A stretch of 64,000 nt of DNA from NCBI GenBank assembly GCA_963781215.1, contig CAWAFE010000027.1, forward strand, positions 62,001 to 126,000, written 5' to 3'. The DNA is from AP-15 sp963781215 (GTDB lineage Bacteria > Pseudomonadota > Alphaproteobacteria > ATCC43930 > CGMCC-115725). This document shows, piece by piece, positions 1-8,945 of this stretch. Position 1 is the stretch's first letter. Each line of letters begins with the position of its first letter. The notes beneath the pieces are model-generated. The model was not told the DNA's origin. It ran no database searches and saw only the letters and a list, made by a program, of their open reading frames with translations. Position numbers and translations under genes: made by a program.

Positions 1-370
1 AACGGCAGCTCGACCAGTGCCGCGCCGAGCGCGACGAGGCACTGCGGCGGGAGACCGCGACCGCCGAGGTCTTGCAGGTCATCAATTCCTCGCCCGGCGA
101 CCTCGCGCCGGTGTTCGAAGCGATGCTCGAAAAGGCGATGCGGCTGTGCGAGCGGCATTCGGGAGGTGCTGGCCACCTATGATGGCGAGAAGTTCCGTGA
201 CTGCGGCCATGCGCGGTGTTCCGGCCGCCTATGTCCGAATACCGCGCGCATAACCCGCCGGCCTACGGGCCGGGGACCGGGCCGATGCGGATTCTCGGCG
301 GCGAGCGAGTTGTTCATGTCGTGGATCTCGATGGAGGAGGAGGCCTATCGGAACGGCGAGCCCAACCGTC
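1..370 (+). pseudogene. Broken 5' part of the GAF sensor kinase gene (extra GAF module)
   Basis: This stretch encodes another GAF module of the downstream histidine kinase, but no single frame stays open. Nucleotides 45-160 translate to a helix-plus-GAF start (ETATAEVLQVINSSPGD) almost identical to the module at about 585-690. Further GAF-like pieces then appear in changing frames: TYDGEKF near 175, AAMRGVPAAYVRIPRA near 200-250, and GPMRILGGERVVHVVDL near 280-330. At least three or four frame changes fall within 370 bases, denser than elsewhere in the window. It is either real decay of a redundant N-terminal repeat or a badly resolved tandem repeat. The gene starts upstream of the window. 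Confidence 0.7.
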
Positions 371-2506
371 GTGCGCTTATTGACTCTCGGTGGTGCGCGC
401 ACGTCGCTTCACGTACCGCTCCTCAAGGATCAAACCGTGCTCGGCACGATCCAGATCTACCGCCAGGAAGTCCAGCCGTTCTCCGATAAGCAGATTGCTC
501 TGCTGCAGAATTTCGCGGCCCAGGCGGTCATCGCGATGGAAAACGCGCGGCTCATTACCGAGACGCGCGAGGCTTTGGAGCAGCAGACCGCGACCGCCGA
601 GGTCTTGCAGGTCATCAATTCCTCGCCCGGCGATCTCAGCCCAGTGTTCCAGGCGATGCTGGCAAAAGCATTGCGCTTGTGTGAGGCGGTTTTCGGCGTC
701 CTCTGGACCTATGATGGCGAGAAATTTCATGCGTCGGCGATGCACGGCGTCCCCGCGGCCTTCGCTGACTTCATTACCACGGGCCCGCATGCCGTTGGCC
801 CCGACAATGCACACGGGGTGCTGCTGCGGGGCGAACCGATCGTTCACATCGACGATGCCTCGATCAGCGAAGCATACCGGTCGGGCGACCCGCTGCGACG
901 CGCGTTGGTGGACCTCGGTGGTGCGCGCACGGCACTGGGTATCCCGCTGCGTAAGGACGATGCGATACTGGGCATGCTTATGATCTACCGCCAGGAAGTC
1001 CGGCGCTTTTCCGACAAGGACATCACATTGCTCCAGAATTTCGCAGATCAGGCGGTCATCGCGATCGAGAACGCGCGGCTCCTGGGCGAGTTGCAGGCCC
1101 GCACCGACGATTTGCAGGAATCGCTCGAATATCAGACCGCCACGAGCGATGTGCTAAAGGTTATCAGCCGCTCGACCTTCGACCTCAATCCGGTGCTCGA
1201 ATACGTCATCGAGACCGCGATCCGCCTGTGCCGGGCACATATGGGCAGCATCTTCCGCCTGGAGGACGGCGTCTATCGCTGGACGGTCGGCTACGGGCTC
1301 GATCCTTCCTATCGCGAGATCGAGGAGCGAACCCCGATCGCACCCGGGGCCGGCACGCTGGTCGGCCGCGTTGCACTGGAGGGACGTGCCGTGCAGATCG
1401 CCGACGCTTTGTCCGATGCGGACTACGCACCCAAGGACGACGCACGACTGACCCTCGCCCACACCATGCTCGGCGTGCCGCTGTTGCGCGAAGGCATGCC
1501 GGTCGGCGTCATTGCCATGGCGCGTGACCGGGTCGAACCGTTCAGCGACAGCGAAGTTGCGCTGGTCACCACCTTCGCCGATCAGGCGGTCATCGCGATC
1601 GAGAATGCGCGGCTGCTCGTCGATATCCGCGCGGCGCGCGATGCCGCCGAAGGAGCGCTGCGCGATCTGAAAGCGGCTCAAGCAAATCTTGTCCAAGCCG
1701 AGAAGATGGCCTCCTTGGGTCAGCTGACCGCCGGGATCGCCCACGAGATCAAGAACCCGCTCAACTTTGTCAACAACTTCGCCGGGCTCTCGGTCGAATT
1801 GCTCGACGAGCTGAAAGAGACCGCAGCGCCGGCGATTGCGGGTCTCGCCGAGGACGAGCGCGCTGATGTCGACGAGATTGTCGGGATGCTGACCGGTAAT
1901 CTGGAAAAGATTGCCGAGCATGGAAAGCGCGCCGACGGCATCGTCAAGAGCATGCTGGAGCATTCGCGCGGCGTGACCGGCGAGCGCCGCGAGGTCGATC
2001 TCAACGGCTTGGTCGAGGAGGCGCTCAACCTCGCCTATCACGGCGCCCGCGCCCAGGACCAGAATTTCAACATCACGCTGGAGCGTGATTTCGCGCCGGC
2101 CGTGGCCCCTATCGAGCTGGCGCCGCAGGAGATGACGCGCGTCTGCCTCAACCTGATCGGCAACGGCTTCTACGCCGCCGTCAAGCGCCGCAACGAGGGC
2201 AGCGAGCCGAACTTCAAGCCGACCCTGAAAGTGACGACGCGCGATCTCGGCGACGCGGTCGAGGTCCGGGTGCGCGACAACGGCGCCGGCATCCCGCCCG
2301 AGATCAGGGACAAACTGTTCCAGCCGTTCTTCACCACCAAGCCGACCGGCGAGGGCACCGGGCTCGGGCTGTCGATTAGCTACGACATCGTGACCCTGCA
2401 GCACGGCGGGACAATCGAGGTCGACAGCCGGATCGGCGAGTTCACCGAGTTCACGATGCACCTACCGCGCGCCCGCCGGGCGACAACAACAGAGGCCGCG
2501 GGGTGA
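371..2506 (+). CDS. GAF-domain sensor histidine kinase (5' end disrupted)
   Basis: This is a cytoplasmic-type sensor kinase that autophosphorylates on histidine and would pass phosphate to a response regulator not in the window. The open frame from GTG 371 is 711 residues. It holds the tail of one GAF module (1-70), a full GAF (about 85-240), a third GAF (about 260-415) and a helical linker. The H-box follows (AHEIKNPLNF, phospho-acceptor His458), then the N-box (NLIGNGFYAAV, near 595), G1 (DNGAGIP, near 636) and F/G2 (FFTTKP, GEGTGLGLS, near 650-665). Each GAF begins with a similar TAT/TAE-VLQVI helix, so the sensor is a tandem array. GTG 371 lies inside a GAF and is unlikely to be the native start; the true 5' end is in the frameshifted region upstream. 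No transmembrane segment is visible. Confidence 0.88.
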   Translation: MRLLTLGGARTSLHVPLLKDQTVLGTIQIYRQEVQPFSDKQIALLQNFAAQAVIAMENARLITETREALEQQTATAEVLQVINSSPGDLSPVFQAMLAKALRLCEAVFGVLWTYDGEKFHASAMHGVPAAFADFITTGPHAVGPDNAHGVLLRGEPIVHIDDASISEAYRSGDPLRRALVDLGGARTALGIPLRKDDAILGMLMIYRQEVRRFSDKDITLLQNFADQAVIAIENARLLGELQARTDDLQESLEYQTATSDVLKVISRSTFDLNPVLEYVIETAIRLCRAHMGSIFRLEDGVYRWTVGYGLDPSYREIEERTPIAPGAGTLVGRVALEGRAVQIADALSDADYAPKDDARLTLAHTMLGVPLLREGMPVGVIAMARDRVEPFSDSEVALVTTFADQAVIAIENARLLVDIRAARDAAEGALRDLKAAQANLVQAEKMASLGQLTAGIAHEIKNPLNFVNNFAGLSVELLDELKETAAPAIAGLAEDERADVDEIVGMLTGNLEKIAEHGKRADGIVKSMLEHSRGVTGERREVDLNGLVEEALNLAYHGARAQDQNFNITLERDFAPAVAPIELAPQEMTRVCLNLIGNGFYAAVKRRNEGSEPNFKPTLKVTTRDLGDAVEVRVRDNGAGIPPEIRDKLFQPFFTTKPTGEGTGLGLSISYDIVTLQHGGTIEVDSRIGEFTEFTMHLPRARRATTTEAAG

Positions 2507-2688
2507 GTCCAGGCATCCTAATGGTCTACGACGAGCTCGATGTTGCCGTGCTGTTTCGACTACGCTGCTGCGGTTTTCCGGGTGGTCGTATGAGGGTACC
2601 GGGCATCCGATCTTTTCCGCTAAAGTCGAGCTCGAACCTGCCGGGGATCGGTGGCGTCGCCAACGCTCCGGCATGAAGGGCGAGCGGC

Positions 2689-4023
2689 ATGGATAGAACC
2701 AGGCGCGAGATGCATCTCGGCGTCTTTGTCCTCGGCACCGGCAATCATTCGGCCGGCTGGCGGTACGAGGGTGCGGCAGCCAGCAACAACCAGCTGCCGG
2801 TGATCCAGGAGATCGCGCGCATCGCCGAGCGCGGCAAGTTCGACTTGCTATTCATCTCCGACGGCCTGGTCATGGACCCCGGCGACCATCCGTCATTCTT
2901 GTGCCGCTTTGAGCCGACGACGCTGATTTCCGTTCTCAGCGCGTCGACGCGGCATATCGGCCTCGGCGCCACGGTCTCGACGAGTTTTGGCGAGCCCTAC
3001 CACGTCGCCCGCACCTTCGCCTCGATCGACCACCTCAGCCACGGCCGCGCCGCCTGGAATGTCGTGACCAGTGCGGCGGCCCGGGCAGCGCTAAACTTCA
3101 GCCGCGAGCGGCACATGGACCACAGCCTGCGCTATGAGGTCGCCAACGAATTCGTCGATGTCGTCAAAGGGTTGTGGGATTGCTGGGACGACGGCGCGAT
3201 CCTCGCCGACAAGGCCACCGGCCATTTTATCGATGCGGACCGGGTGCGCCCGCTCGACCACAACGGACGGTTCTTCCAGGTCAAGGGGCCGATCAACATC
3301 GCGCGCTGCCCGCAGGGCCATCCGGTCATCATCCAGGCCGGCGGCTCGCCCGCGGGGCTTGAGCTCGCGGCGCGCACTGCCGATGTCGTCTTTTCCGTGG
3401 TGCAGGAGTTGGAGAGCGCCAAGGCGGCCTATGCCGATTTGAAGGGGCGCCTCGGCAAATACGGGCGGGCGCCGGACGAGCTCGCGGTATTGCCGGGGGT
3501 CATGCCGGTCATCGGCCGCACCGAGGACGAGGCGAGGGACAAGCTGTCATTGCTGCAGAGCTGGCTGACCCCGACCAATGCCGCGACCCTGGTTACGAGC
3601 CGCATCGGCTACGACGTCTCCGGCTATCCGCTCGACGGGCCGGTGCCGGCGCCGCCGCCGGACGGGCACAGCCGGACGTTCTCGCGGGTGCTGTTCGAGA
3701 CCGCGCGGCGCGAGAACATGACCTTGCGCGACCTCTACAATTTAACCGCCGCGGCGCGCGGCCACTGGGTTGTTTGCGGCACACCAATGCGGATCGCCGA
3801 CACGCTCGAAGAGTGGTTCGTCGGCGGGGCCGCCGATGGCTTCAACATCCTGCCGCCCTATTTCCCCGGCGCTTTCGCCGATTTCGTCGACCTCGTCGTG
3901 CCGGAATTGCAGCGTCGCGGGCTCTTCCGGCGCGAATACGAGGGCACGACCTTACGCGACCATTTCGGGCTCGCCCGCGTGCTGTCGCCCGGCACCCGGG
4001 CCCGCGCCGATGTCGCCGGGTAG
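2689..4023 (+). CDS. LLM-class flavin-dependent monooxygenase (NtaA/SnaA/DszA family)
   Basis: A predicted FMNH2-dependent monooxygenase with a luciferase-like TIM barrel, 444 residues, the usual length for the NtaA/SnaA/DszA subfamily. The N-terminus (LGVFVLGTGNHSAGWR), the RGKFDLLFISDG segment, the HLSHGRAAWNVVTS segment and the QAGGSPAGLELAARTADVVF stretch are typical of that subfamily. Such enzymes oxidise chelators, sulfones or similar small molecules and need reduced flavin from a separate reductase, which I do not see nearby. It is followed after 13 bases by an aldo/keto reductase and then a phosphonoacetate hydrolase-like gene, suggesting one catabolic transcript. The substrate cannot be read from sequence. 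Confidence 0.88.
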   Translation: MDRTRREMHLGVFVLGTGNHSAGWRYEGAAASNNQLPVIQEIARIAERGKFDLLFISDGLVMDPGDHPSFLCRFEPTTLISVLSASTRHIGLGATVSTSFGEPYHVARTFASIDHLSHGRAAWNVVTSAAARAALNFSRERHMDHSLRYEVANEFVDVVKGLWDCWDDGAILADKATGHFIDADRVRPLDHNGRFFQVKGPINIARCPQGHPVIIQAGGSPAGLELAARTADVVFSVVQELESAKAAYADLKGRLGKYGRAPDELAVLPGVMPVIGRTEDEARDKLSLLQSWLTPTNAATLVTSRIGYDVSGYPLDGPVPAPPPDGHSRTFSRVLFETARRENMTLRDLYNLTAAARGHWVVCGTPMRIADTLEEWFVGGAADGFNILPPYFPGAFADFVDLVVPELQRRGLFRREYEGTTLRDHFGLARVLSPGTRARADVAG

Positions 4024-4036
4024 AGGGGGCGGAAGG

Positions 4037-5053
4037 ATGGCGCTGCCCGCGTCGAGCCGCTTCCGGCTCGCTCCCGATCTCGACATTTGCCGCGTCCTGA
4101 ACGGCATGTGGCAAGTCTCGGGCGCGCACGGGCCGATCGAACCGGTGCGCGCGGTCGAGGCGATGGGAGCCTATCACGACGCCGGCTTTACCACCTGGGA
4201 CCTCGCCGACCATTACGGCCCGGCCGAGGATTTTATCGCCGATTTCCGGCGCCGCTTTGCCGCCGACTTCGGCAGCAAGCGGCTCGCAGAGATCCAGGCA
4301 TTCACGAAATGGGTTCCGCCGCCCGGCCCGATGACGCGCTCGGTCGTCGAGCAGGCGATCGGCGTCTCGCTGTCGCGAATGGGTGTCGAATGCCTCGACC
4401 TGTTGCAATTCCATTGGTGGGATTACCCCGACGAGCGCTATCTCGACGCCCTCGAACACCTGGCGGACCTGCGCGACGAAGGCAAGATCCGCCATCTGGC
4501 CTTGACCAATTTCGACACCGGGCATCTCGGGCTGATCGCCGGCCACGGCATCCGCATCGTCTCCAACCAAGTGCAGTATTCGCTCGTCGACCGCCGGCCC
4601 GAGGCTCGGATGGCCGGGTTCTGCCGCGAGCACGGCGTGGCGCTGCTGGCCTACGGGACGCTCCTCGGCGGACTCCTGTCGGAGAAATATCTCGGTCGGC
4701 CCGAGCCGCGGCGAGCCGAGCTCGCCACAGCCTCGTTGCAGAAATACAAGAACATGATCGACGCCTGGGGCGGCTGGACGCTGTTCCAGGAATTGCTCGT
4801 GGCGCTAAATCAAGTCGCCGATAGGCACGGCGTCGGCATCGCCAATGTCGGTGCCCGCTGGGTTCTGGACCGGCCGGCCGTGGCCGGCGTCATCGTCGGA
4901 GCACGGCTCGGCGTCGCCGAGCACATCGCCGACAACGCCCGCGTGTTCGGCTTCGCGCTCGACGCCGACGACCTCGCCGCGATCGACGCGGTGCTGACGA
5001 AATCGCGCGACCTGATGCAGCTGATCGGCGACTGCGGCGACGAATATCGTTGA
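4037..5053 (+). CDS. Aldo/keto reductase family protein
   Basis: An NAD(P)H-dependent carbonyl reductase-type TIM barrel, 338 residues. ATG 4037 was chosen because it follows a GGCGGAAGG ribosome-binding site just after the upstream stop; the longer open frame overlaps the monooxygenase. Tetrad positions can be proposed: Asp in DLADHYG with its Tyr, Lys in AFTKWVPP and His in LQFHWWDYPDE. The GxxxxRWVLDRPAVAGVIVGAR region near the C-terminus matches the coenzyme-binding end of AKRs. It resembles the L-fucose dehydrogenase/pyridoxal reductase-like branch, but the substrate is unknown. Its position between the monooxygenase and the phosphonoacetate hydrolase suggests it processes an aldehyde or ketone intermediate. 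Confidence 0.88.
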   Translation: MALPASSRFRLAPDLDICRVLNGMWQVSGAHGPIEPVRAVEAMGAYHDAGFTTWDLADHYGPAEDFIADFRRRFAADFGSKRLAEIQAFTKWVPPPGPMTRSVVEQAIGVSLSRMGVECLDLLQFHWWDYPDERYLDALEHLADLRDEGKIRHLALTNFDTGHLGLIAGHGIRIVSNQVQYSLVDRRPEARMAGFCREHGVALLAYGTLLGGLLSEKYLGRPEPRRAELATASLQKYKNMIDAWGGWTLFQELLVALNQVADRHGVGIANVGARWVLDRPAVAGVIVGARLGVAEHIADNARVFGFALDADDLAAIDAVLTKSRDLMQLIGDCGDEYR

Positions 5054-5069
5054 GAAAAGGGGTACCGCC

Positions 5070-6263
5070 TTGACCGAGGCAATCGAGCTGAATGGGCGGC
5101 GCTACCGCAAGCCGGAGCGACCGGTAGCGGTGATCTGCGTCGACGGCTGCGACCCCGTCTATGTCGAGCGCGGCATCAAGGACGGGGTCTTGCCGACGAT
5201 CGGTTCGTTTGCGCGCGAGGGCTGGCTCGGCACCGCCGATGCCGCGATGCCGACCTTCACCAACCCGAACAACGTTTCGATCGTGACCGGCGTGCCGCCT
5301 TCGCTGCACGGCATCGCCGGCAATTATTGCCTCGACCGCGAGACCGGCCGCGAAATCATGATGACCGATCCGGAGCTGATGCGCAGCGAGACGATCCTGG
5401 CGCTGATGGCGCGCGCCGGCGTCAAAACCGCGGCGGTCACCGCCAAGGACAAATTGCGAAAATTGTTGGGGCATAATCTCGACGGCATCTCGATTTCGTC
5501 CGAATGCGCCGACGCGGCGATGGAAAGGATGGTCGGGCGCGGCCGCCCAGACATGTATTCGGCCGATCTGTCACTTTACGTGCTCGACGCCGGCATCGAG
5601 TTGCTGCGGCGGGGGGATGCCAACCTCCTCTATCTGTCGCTGTCGGATTACGTGCAGCACGCGCATGCGCCGGGCGCGCGCGAGGCCGACGCCTTTCATC
5701 GTGCGGTCGACGAGCGGGTCCGGCACCTCGTCGGGCTCGGCGCGGTCGTGGGCCTGGTCGCCGACCACGGCATGAACGACAAGCCGCGCGTGATCTTCCT
5801 CGAGGACGAGCTCGATGCCCGCTTTGGCGCCGGGGCGGCGCGGGTGATCTGCCCGATCACCGACCCGTTCGTGCGCCACCACGGCGCGCTCGGCTCGTTC
5901 GTGCGGGTCTACGCCCGAAACCCCGCCGACCTCGCGGCGATGATGGCGGCGAGCGCATCGCTGCCCGGCGTCGCCGCCGTCCTCGACCGTGGCGAGGCGG
6001 CGGAGCGCCTCGAATTACCGTTCGACCGCGAGGCCGATTTCGTCGCGCTCGGCGATCGCGCGACCGCAATCGGCGCGGCCCGCGCCGACCACGACCTCTC
6101 CGGGCTCGCCGGGCATCGGCTGCGCTCGCATGGCGGCCAGGGCGAAGTGCGGGTCCCCTTCATTCTGTCCCGGCCGCTGACCCCGCAATACCGCGAGCGC
6201 GCCGAGACCCGGCGGCTGCGCAATTTCGATATCTTCGACTTCGTGCTGAACGGTGTCGAATAG
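5070..6263 (+). CDS. phnA: Phosphonoacetate hydrolase-type alkaline phosphatase superfamily enzyme
   Basis: Predicted zinc-dependent hydrolase cleaving the C-P bond of phosphonoacetate to acetate and phosphate, 397 residues. It starts at TTG 5070 behind an AGAAAAGG site. The metal and nucleophile ladder of the alkaline phosphatase superfamily is visible: Asp25 in CVDGCDP, Thr64 in MPTFTNPNN, Asp/His in SDYVQHAHAPGAREAD, Asp-His in LVADHGMNDK, and a late His in SHGGQGEVRVPF. The TFTNPNN and GNYCLDRETG segments fit PhnA rather than generic nucleotide pyrophosphatases. No phosphonate transporter, PhnW or PhnY lies beside it, so the pathway role is inferred. A related phosphodiesterase is the main alternative. 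Confidence 0.82.
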   Translation: MTEAIELNGRRYRKPERPVAVICVDGCDPVYVERGIKDGVLPTIGSFAREGWLGTADAAMPTFTNPNNVSIVTGVPPSLHGIAGNYCLDRETGREIMMTDPELMRSETILALMARAGVKTAAVTAKDKLRKLLGHNLDGISISSECADAAMERMVGRGRPDMYSADLSLYVLDAGIELLRRGDANLLYLSLSDYVQHAHAPGAREADAFHRAVDERVRHLVGLGAVVGLVADHGMNDKPRVIFLEDELDARFGAGAARVICPITDPFVRHHGALGSFVRVYARNPADLAAMMAASASLPGVAAVLDRGEAAERLELPFDREADFVALGDRATAIGAARADHDLSGLAGHRLRSHGGQGEVRVPFILSRPLTPQYRERAETRRLRNFDIFDFVLNGVE

Positions 6264-6269
6264 GCGGGA

Positions 6270-6881
6270 CTACATCGGCGGCTTGACCCCATCCTTCTCG
6301 GCGTAGATACGACCCGAGGTGACGCTGCCGTCGGGATGCTTGCGTGCGATGACGAAGACGGCGGCCCCCGGCTTCACCAGGCTCATGTCGCCGGGCGCGG
6401 TGGCCAGCACCGGAACGTCCGGTCCGATCGTGTATTCGGACTCGCCGCCCTTGAAGGTGACGTGCAGCACCGCGCCGTCGGATACTTTGGTGACGGTCCC
6501 GACCGTGGCGTTGGTCATGATGCTGTCCGGCAAGAGGTCCCATGCATATTGCCGGCCGCCATCCGGTGTCGGCTTCGGCATGATCCGGGCTTCGATCGCA
6601 TGAAGCTTGCCGTCCTTGCCCTTGAGCCCGGTCGAGGCGACGAAATCGCCGGGCTTGATGTCGGCGACGCTCTTCTTGACCAGGGTGACGACCGTAGCGT
6701 CCGGTGCGAGCTTGACCGCCACGGTCTGACCGTCGCGCTCCTTCACCGAAAGAGCCTGGCCGTCGAGCTTGTCGACGGTGCCGCGCACGTAGATCGGCGT
6801 GCCTTCCGGCGGGTTTTGCGCGAACGCAGGCAGCGCGAGCAGGGCGACAAACGCGGCGGCGAGAAACGATGTCGAGCGCAT
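6270..6881 (-). CDS. Exported hypothetical protein, DUF5666-like beta-rich
   Basis: A 203-residue protein with a clear Sec signal peptide (MRSTSFLAAAFVALLALPAFA, cleavage near residue 21). The mature part is beta-rich. It repeats short modules that look like OB-type or DUF5666-like strands: VRGTVDKLDGQALSVKERDG, GDFVASTGLKGKDG and VGTVTKVSDGAVLHVTFKGG. No catalytic motif and no cysteine is visible in the mature chain. It converges on the phnA-like gene with only 6 bases between the stops. It is probably periplasmic; the function is unknown. Confidence 0.75.
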   Translation of the reverse strand: MRSTSFLAAAFVALLALPAFAQNPPEGTPIYVRGTVDKLDGQALSVKERDGQTVAVKLAPDATVVTLVKKSVADIKPGDFVASTGLKGKDGKLHAIEARIMPKPTPDGGRQYAWDLLPDSIMTNATVGTVTKVSDGAVLHVTFKGGESEYTIGPDVPVLATAPGDMSLVKPGAAVFVIARKHPDGSVTSGRIYAEKDGVKPPM

Positions 6882-7041
6882 GGTCGGAAACCTCCTGTCC
6901 GGTTGGGTCGCTGTTAAGACATCGAAGAGGCGACGCCTATTCCCTTGACATGCAATTCACGTTTCGGTGACTGCCGGATGGCACCCGCCGGGCTCCGTCA
7001 GCTAAGGTTGGGCGCTCGGCAACCCACCGCGAGGAATCCCC

Positions 7042-7200
7042 GTGTACGCCGCCCCGCCCGTTCTCGAAAGCGAAGTTTTCGCACGCGTCCCCGACACATC
7101 GCGAACCCAAGGAAACGGGTGGCTGCAGAGCGGGGTCGCGCGCGACTGCTTTCTCGAAGGGCCATCCTTCGACCGGGCCGGCAATCTCTGGGCCATGTGA
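7042..7200 (+). pseudogene. 5' stub of an SMP-30/gluconolactonase gene
   Basis: From GTG 7042 the frame reads VYAAPPVLESEVFARVPD, later DCFLEGPSFDRAGNLW, then stops at 7200 after 52 residues. This is the characteristic N-terminus of SMP-30/gluconolactonase/LRE-like beta-propellers (normally about 290-300 residues), in which the glutamate of FLEGP is a metal ligand. Everything after the first blade is missing and unrelated sequence follows. The stop overlaps the likely GTG start of the next gene. Confidence 0.72.
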
Positions 7201-8144
7201 GCGCGCCCCGACAGTTCAGGCCTCATTTGAGCCGAGCCCCGGGCTGGACGCGGGTGCTCGCCGCTTTTGCCGTGATCGGCGCTTGCGGCATTTCCCCGGC
7301 GTTCCGCGATCACATGCCCGAAGAACCCGCGCTCGGAGCGCCGCCCGGCTACGGCCCCGCGGCATCCAGCGACGTGCCCAACGCCGCGGCGATCGGCCGG
7401 CGGATCTGGGTTCCGGGACTGGACGAGGGATGGAACCCGCAAGGGTTGGCGATGGCGGACGGCAGCCTCTTCGTCTCCGCCTACCGCAGCGACCGCCCGT
7501 TTGTCAGCCGCGGCCCCTGCCGGGTCTTCCGGATCGATCCGGCAACCGGTCATGAGACCGGCCGTTTCGACGTGCCGCCGCCGTGCGGCCACGCCGGCGG
7601 CCTCGCCTATGCGGGTGACGGGACGCTCTATGTCGCCGATACCCACACGCTGTTCGAATTCCGGCTCGACACCGCCTTCGCCGGGCCGAACCCTGCGTTC
7701 CGCAGCTTTCGCCTCGGCCATGGTCTCAGAGGAAGCCTCGCCGCCTCAGAGCCGGGCGCGATCTGGCTCGGCACTTACAACGAAGACCGGCCCGGCCGGA
7801 TCTTCAAATTCGACTTCGCGTTGATCCGGTCGTTGGCCGACGATGCGATGCTGACGCCGCACATGGCGTCGGCCGAGTTCGCCATCCCGAGCTACGCGCA
7901 AGGGGCGGCTATCGACCCTTCCGGCAATTTGTGGATCTCGCGCAGTGAAATCGCGTGGGGTTCGCTCGAAGAGATCGGCTCGCCGACAAAACGCTATCCG
8001 GTTCCGGGCGGTATCGAAGGCATCGCCTTCGACCCGTCAGGCCGCCTGTGGGCCGTCTCGGAGGCCGGCGCGCGCCACCTGCCGCTGCGTTACCCATTCT
8101 TCCCGCTGATCTTCCGCCTCGACATCGGCCGCCTCGCCGAGTGA
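7197..8144 (+). CDS. Exported beta-propeller-like lipoprotein, NHL/SMP-30-type repeats
   Basis: The open frame extends back to 6945, but that part overlaps the gluconolactonase stub. GTG 7197 gives a 315-residue protein with a hydrophobic N-terminus and a possible lipobox (VIGAC, Cys30). The body has propeller-like strands with repeating GLAMADGSLFVSAYRS, GGLAYAGDGTLYVADTHTLFEF, AAIDPSGNLWISRSEI and GIAFDPSGRLWAVSEAG. This fits a five- or six-bladed streptogramin lyase/NHL-type propeller located in the periplasm or outer membrane. No clear catalytic residues were identified. The start is uncertain, because the propeller begins only near residue 50. Confidence 0.65.
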   Translation: MSAPRQFRPHLSRAPGWTRVLAAFAVIGACGISPAFRDHMPEEPALGAPPGYGPAASSDVPNAAAIGRRIWVPGLDEGWNPQGLAMADGSLFVSAYRSDRPFVSRGPCRVFRIDPATGHETGRFDVPPPCGHAGGLAYAGDGTLYVADTHTLFEFRLDTAFAGPNPAFRSFRLGHGLRGSLAASEPGAIWLGTYNEDRPGRIFKFDFALIRSLADDAMLTPHMASAEFAIPSYAQGAAIDPSGNLWISRSEIAWGSLEEIGSPTKRYPVPGGIEGIAFDPSGRLWAVSEAGARHLPLRYPFFPLIFRLDIGRLAE

Positions 8145-8363
8145 GGGCGAGCGCTCAGGCGCGAGCGGGGACGCATTTTTGTTCGAGTTCGTTGGGTCGG
8201 TTCGCCGCTCGCGTCATGGCGCGGGTCGCGATGGCCTCTCGATCCCGCTCAATTGTGTTGCTGGTTTGTTGCCGGAGTGCCGACGCAGGCCTTGACCAAC
8301 CATAGCTGAACGTAGTATGAATTTATGGTGCCATAATGCGCTTCATAACAACGGGAGGAAACG
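8145..8363. other. Intergenic region, 219 bases
   Basis: I see no gene here. The last 14 bases hold a strong ribosome-binding site (GGGAGGAAACG) for the cysteine-repeat protein, and the stretch at 8295-8350 is more AT-rich than its surroundings, so a promoter is plausible, but I could not assign boxes. Confidence 0.4.
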
Positions 8364-8921
8364 ATGTCGAGCTATCTCGTGGCCACGCTGGGAGCTGCCA
8401 TTTTCGCCGCCGCAGCCCTCATCGTCGACCCCACCGTCGCGGCGGCCGCGGGACCGCAATTTCCCAGCCCGGGGTCGACGCGAGACGGTGTCTGCCCAGA
8501 GGGGTTCCGCCCGGCTACACCGCCATTGAACCCCGCCCTGGGGTGTCTGCCGGACAATATATATATGCCGCCGCCTTTGCCGGATCCGTTCATCCCGCCG
8601 GGTGGTTGTCCGAGCGGCTGGCAACCGGTGACGCCGCCCCTCAACCCAGTCCTGATCTGTCTGCCGACCGATATCATGCTGCAACCCGATTCCTCCGCGC
8701 CGTCGAATCCGCCGCGCGGCTGCCCGGAGGGGTGGCGGCCGGCGACGCCGCCGCTCAACCCGCTCCTGATCTGTCTGCCGAACACGATCGTCATTCCGAC
8801 ACCGGTACCGGCCGGCGACTGCCCCGACGGTTGGGCCCGGGCAACGCCGCCGCGCAACCCCGCGTTGGGCTGCCTGCCGGATACCGTCGTCTTTCCGGTA
8901 ACGGACGGTCGAAAGCACTAG
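8364..8921 (+). CDS. Secreted four-repeat cysteine/proline protein, unknown function
   Basis: A 185-residue exported protein with a signal peptide of about 29 residues. The mature chain is almost entirely four copies of one unit, C-P-x-G-[WF]-x-[PA]-x-T-P-P-x-N-P-x-L-x-C-L-P. The cysteine pairs are Cys44/61, 82/99, 120/137 and 153/170. Each pair is exactly 17 residues apart and there are no other cysteines, so one disulfide per repeat is likely. Linkers between units are proline-rich and vary in length. The gene has its own strong ribosome-binding site and no obvious operon partner. I do not recognise the family. Confidence 0.75.
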   Translation: MSSYLVATLGAAIFAAAALIVDPTVAAAAGPQFPSPGSTRDGVCPEGFRPATPPLNPALGCLPDNIYMPPPLPDPFIPPGGCPSGWQPVTPPLNPVLICLPTDIMLQPDSSAPSNPPRGCPEGWRPATPPLNPLLICLPNTIVIPTPVPAGDCPDGWARATPPRNPALGCLPDTVVFPVTDGRKH

Positions 8922-8945
8922 CCTGACTGGACCTCTCGCCAAGAC

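Noticed and set aside
1154..2461. 435-residue minus-strand open frame opposite the histidine kinase
   Set aside because: Antisense of the conserved GAF and kinase domains; typical high-GC shadow frame.
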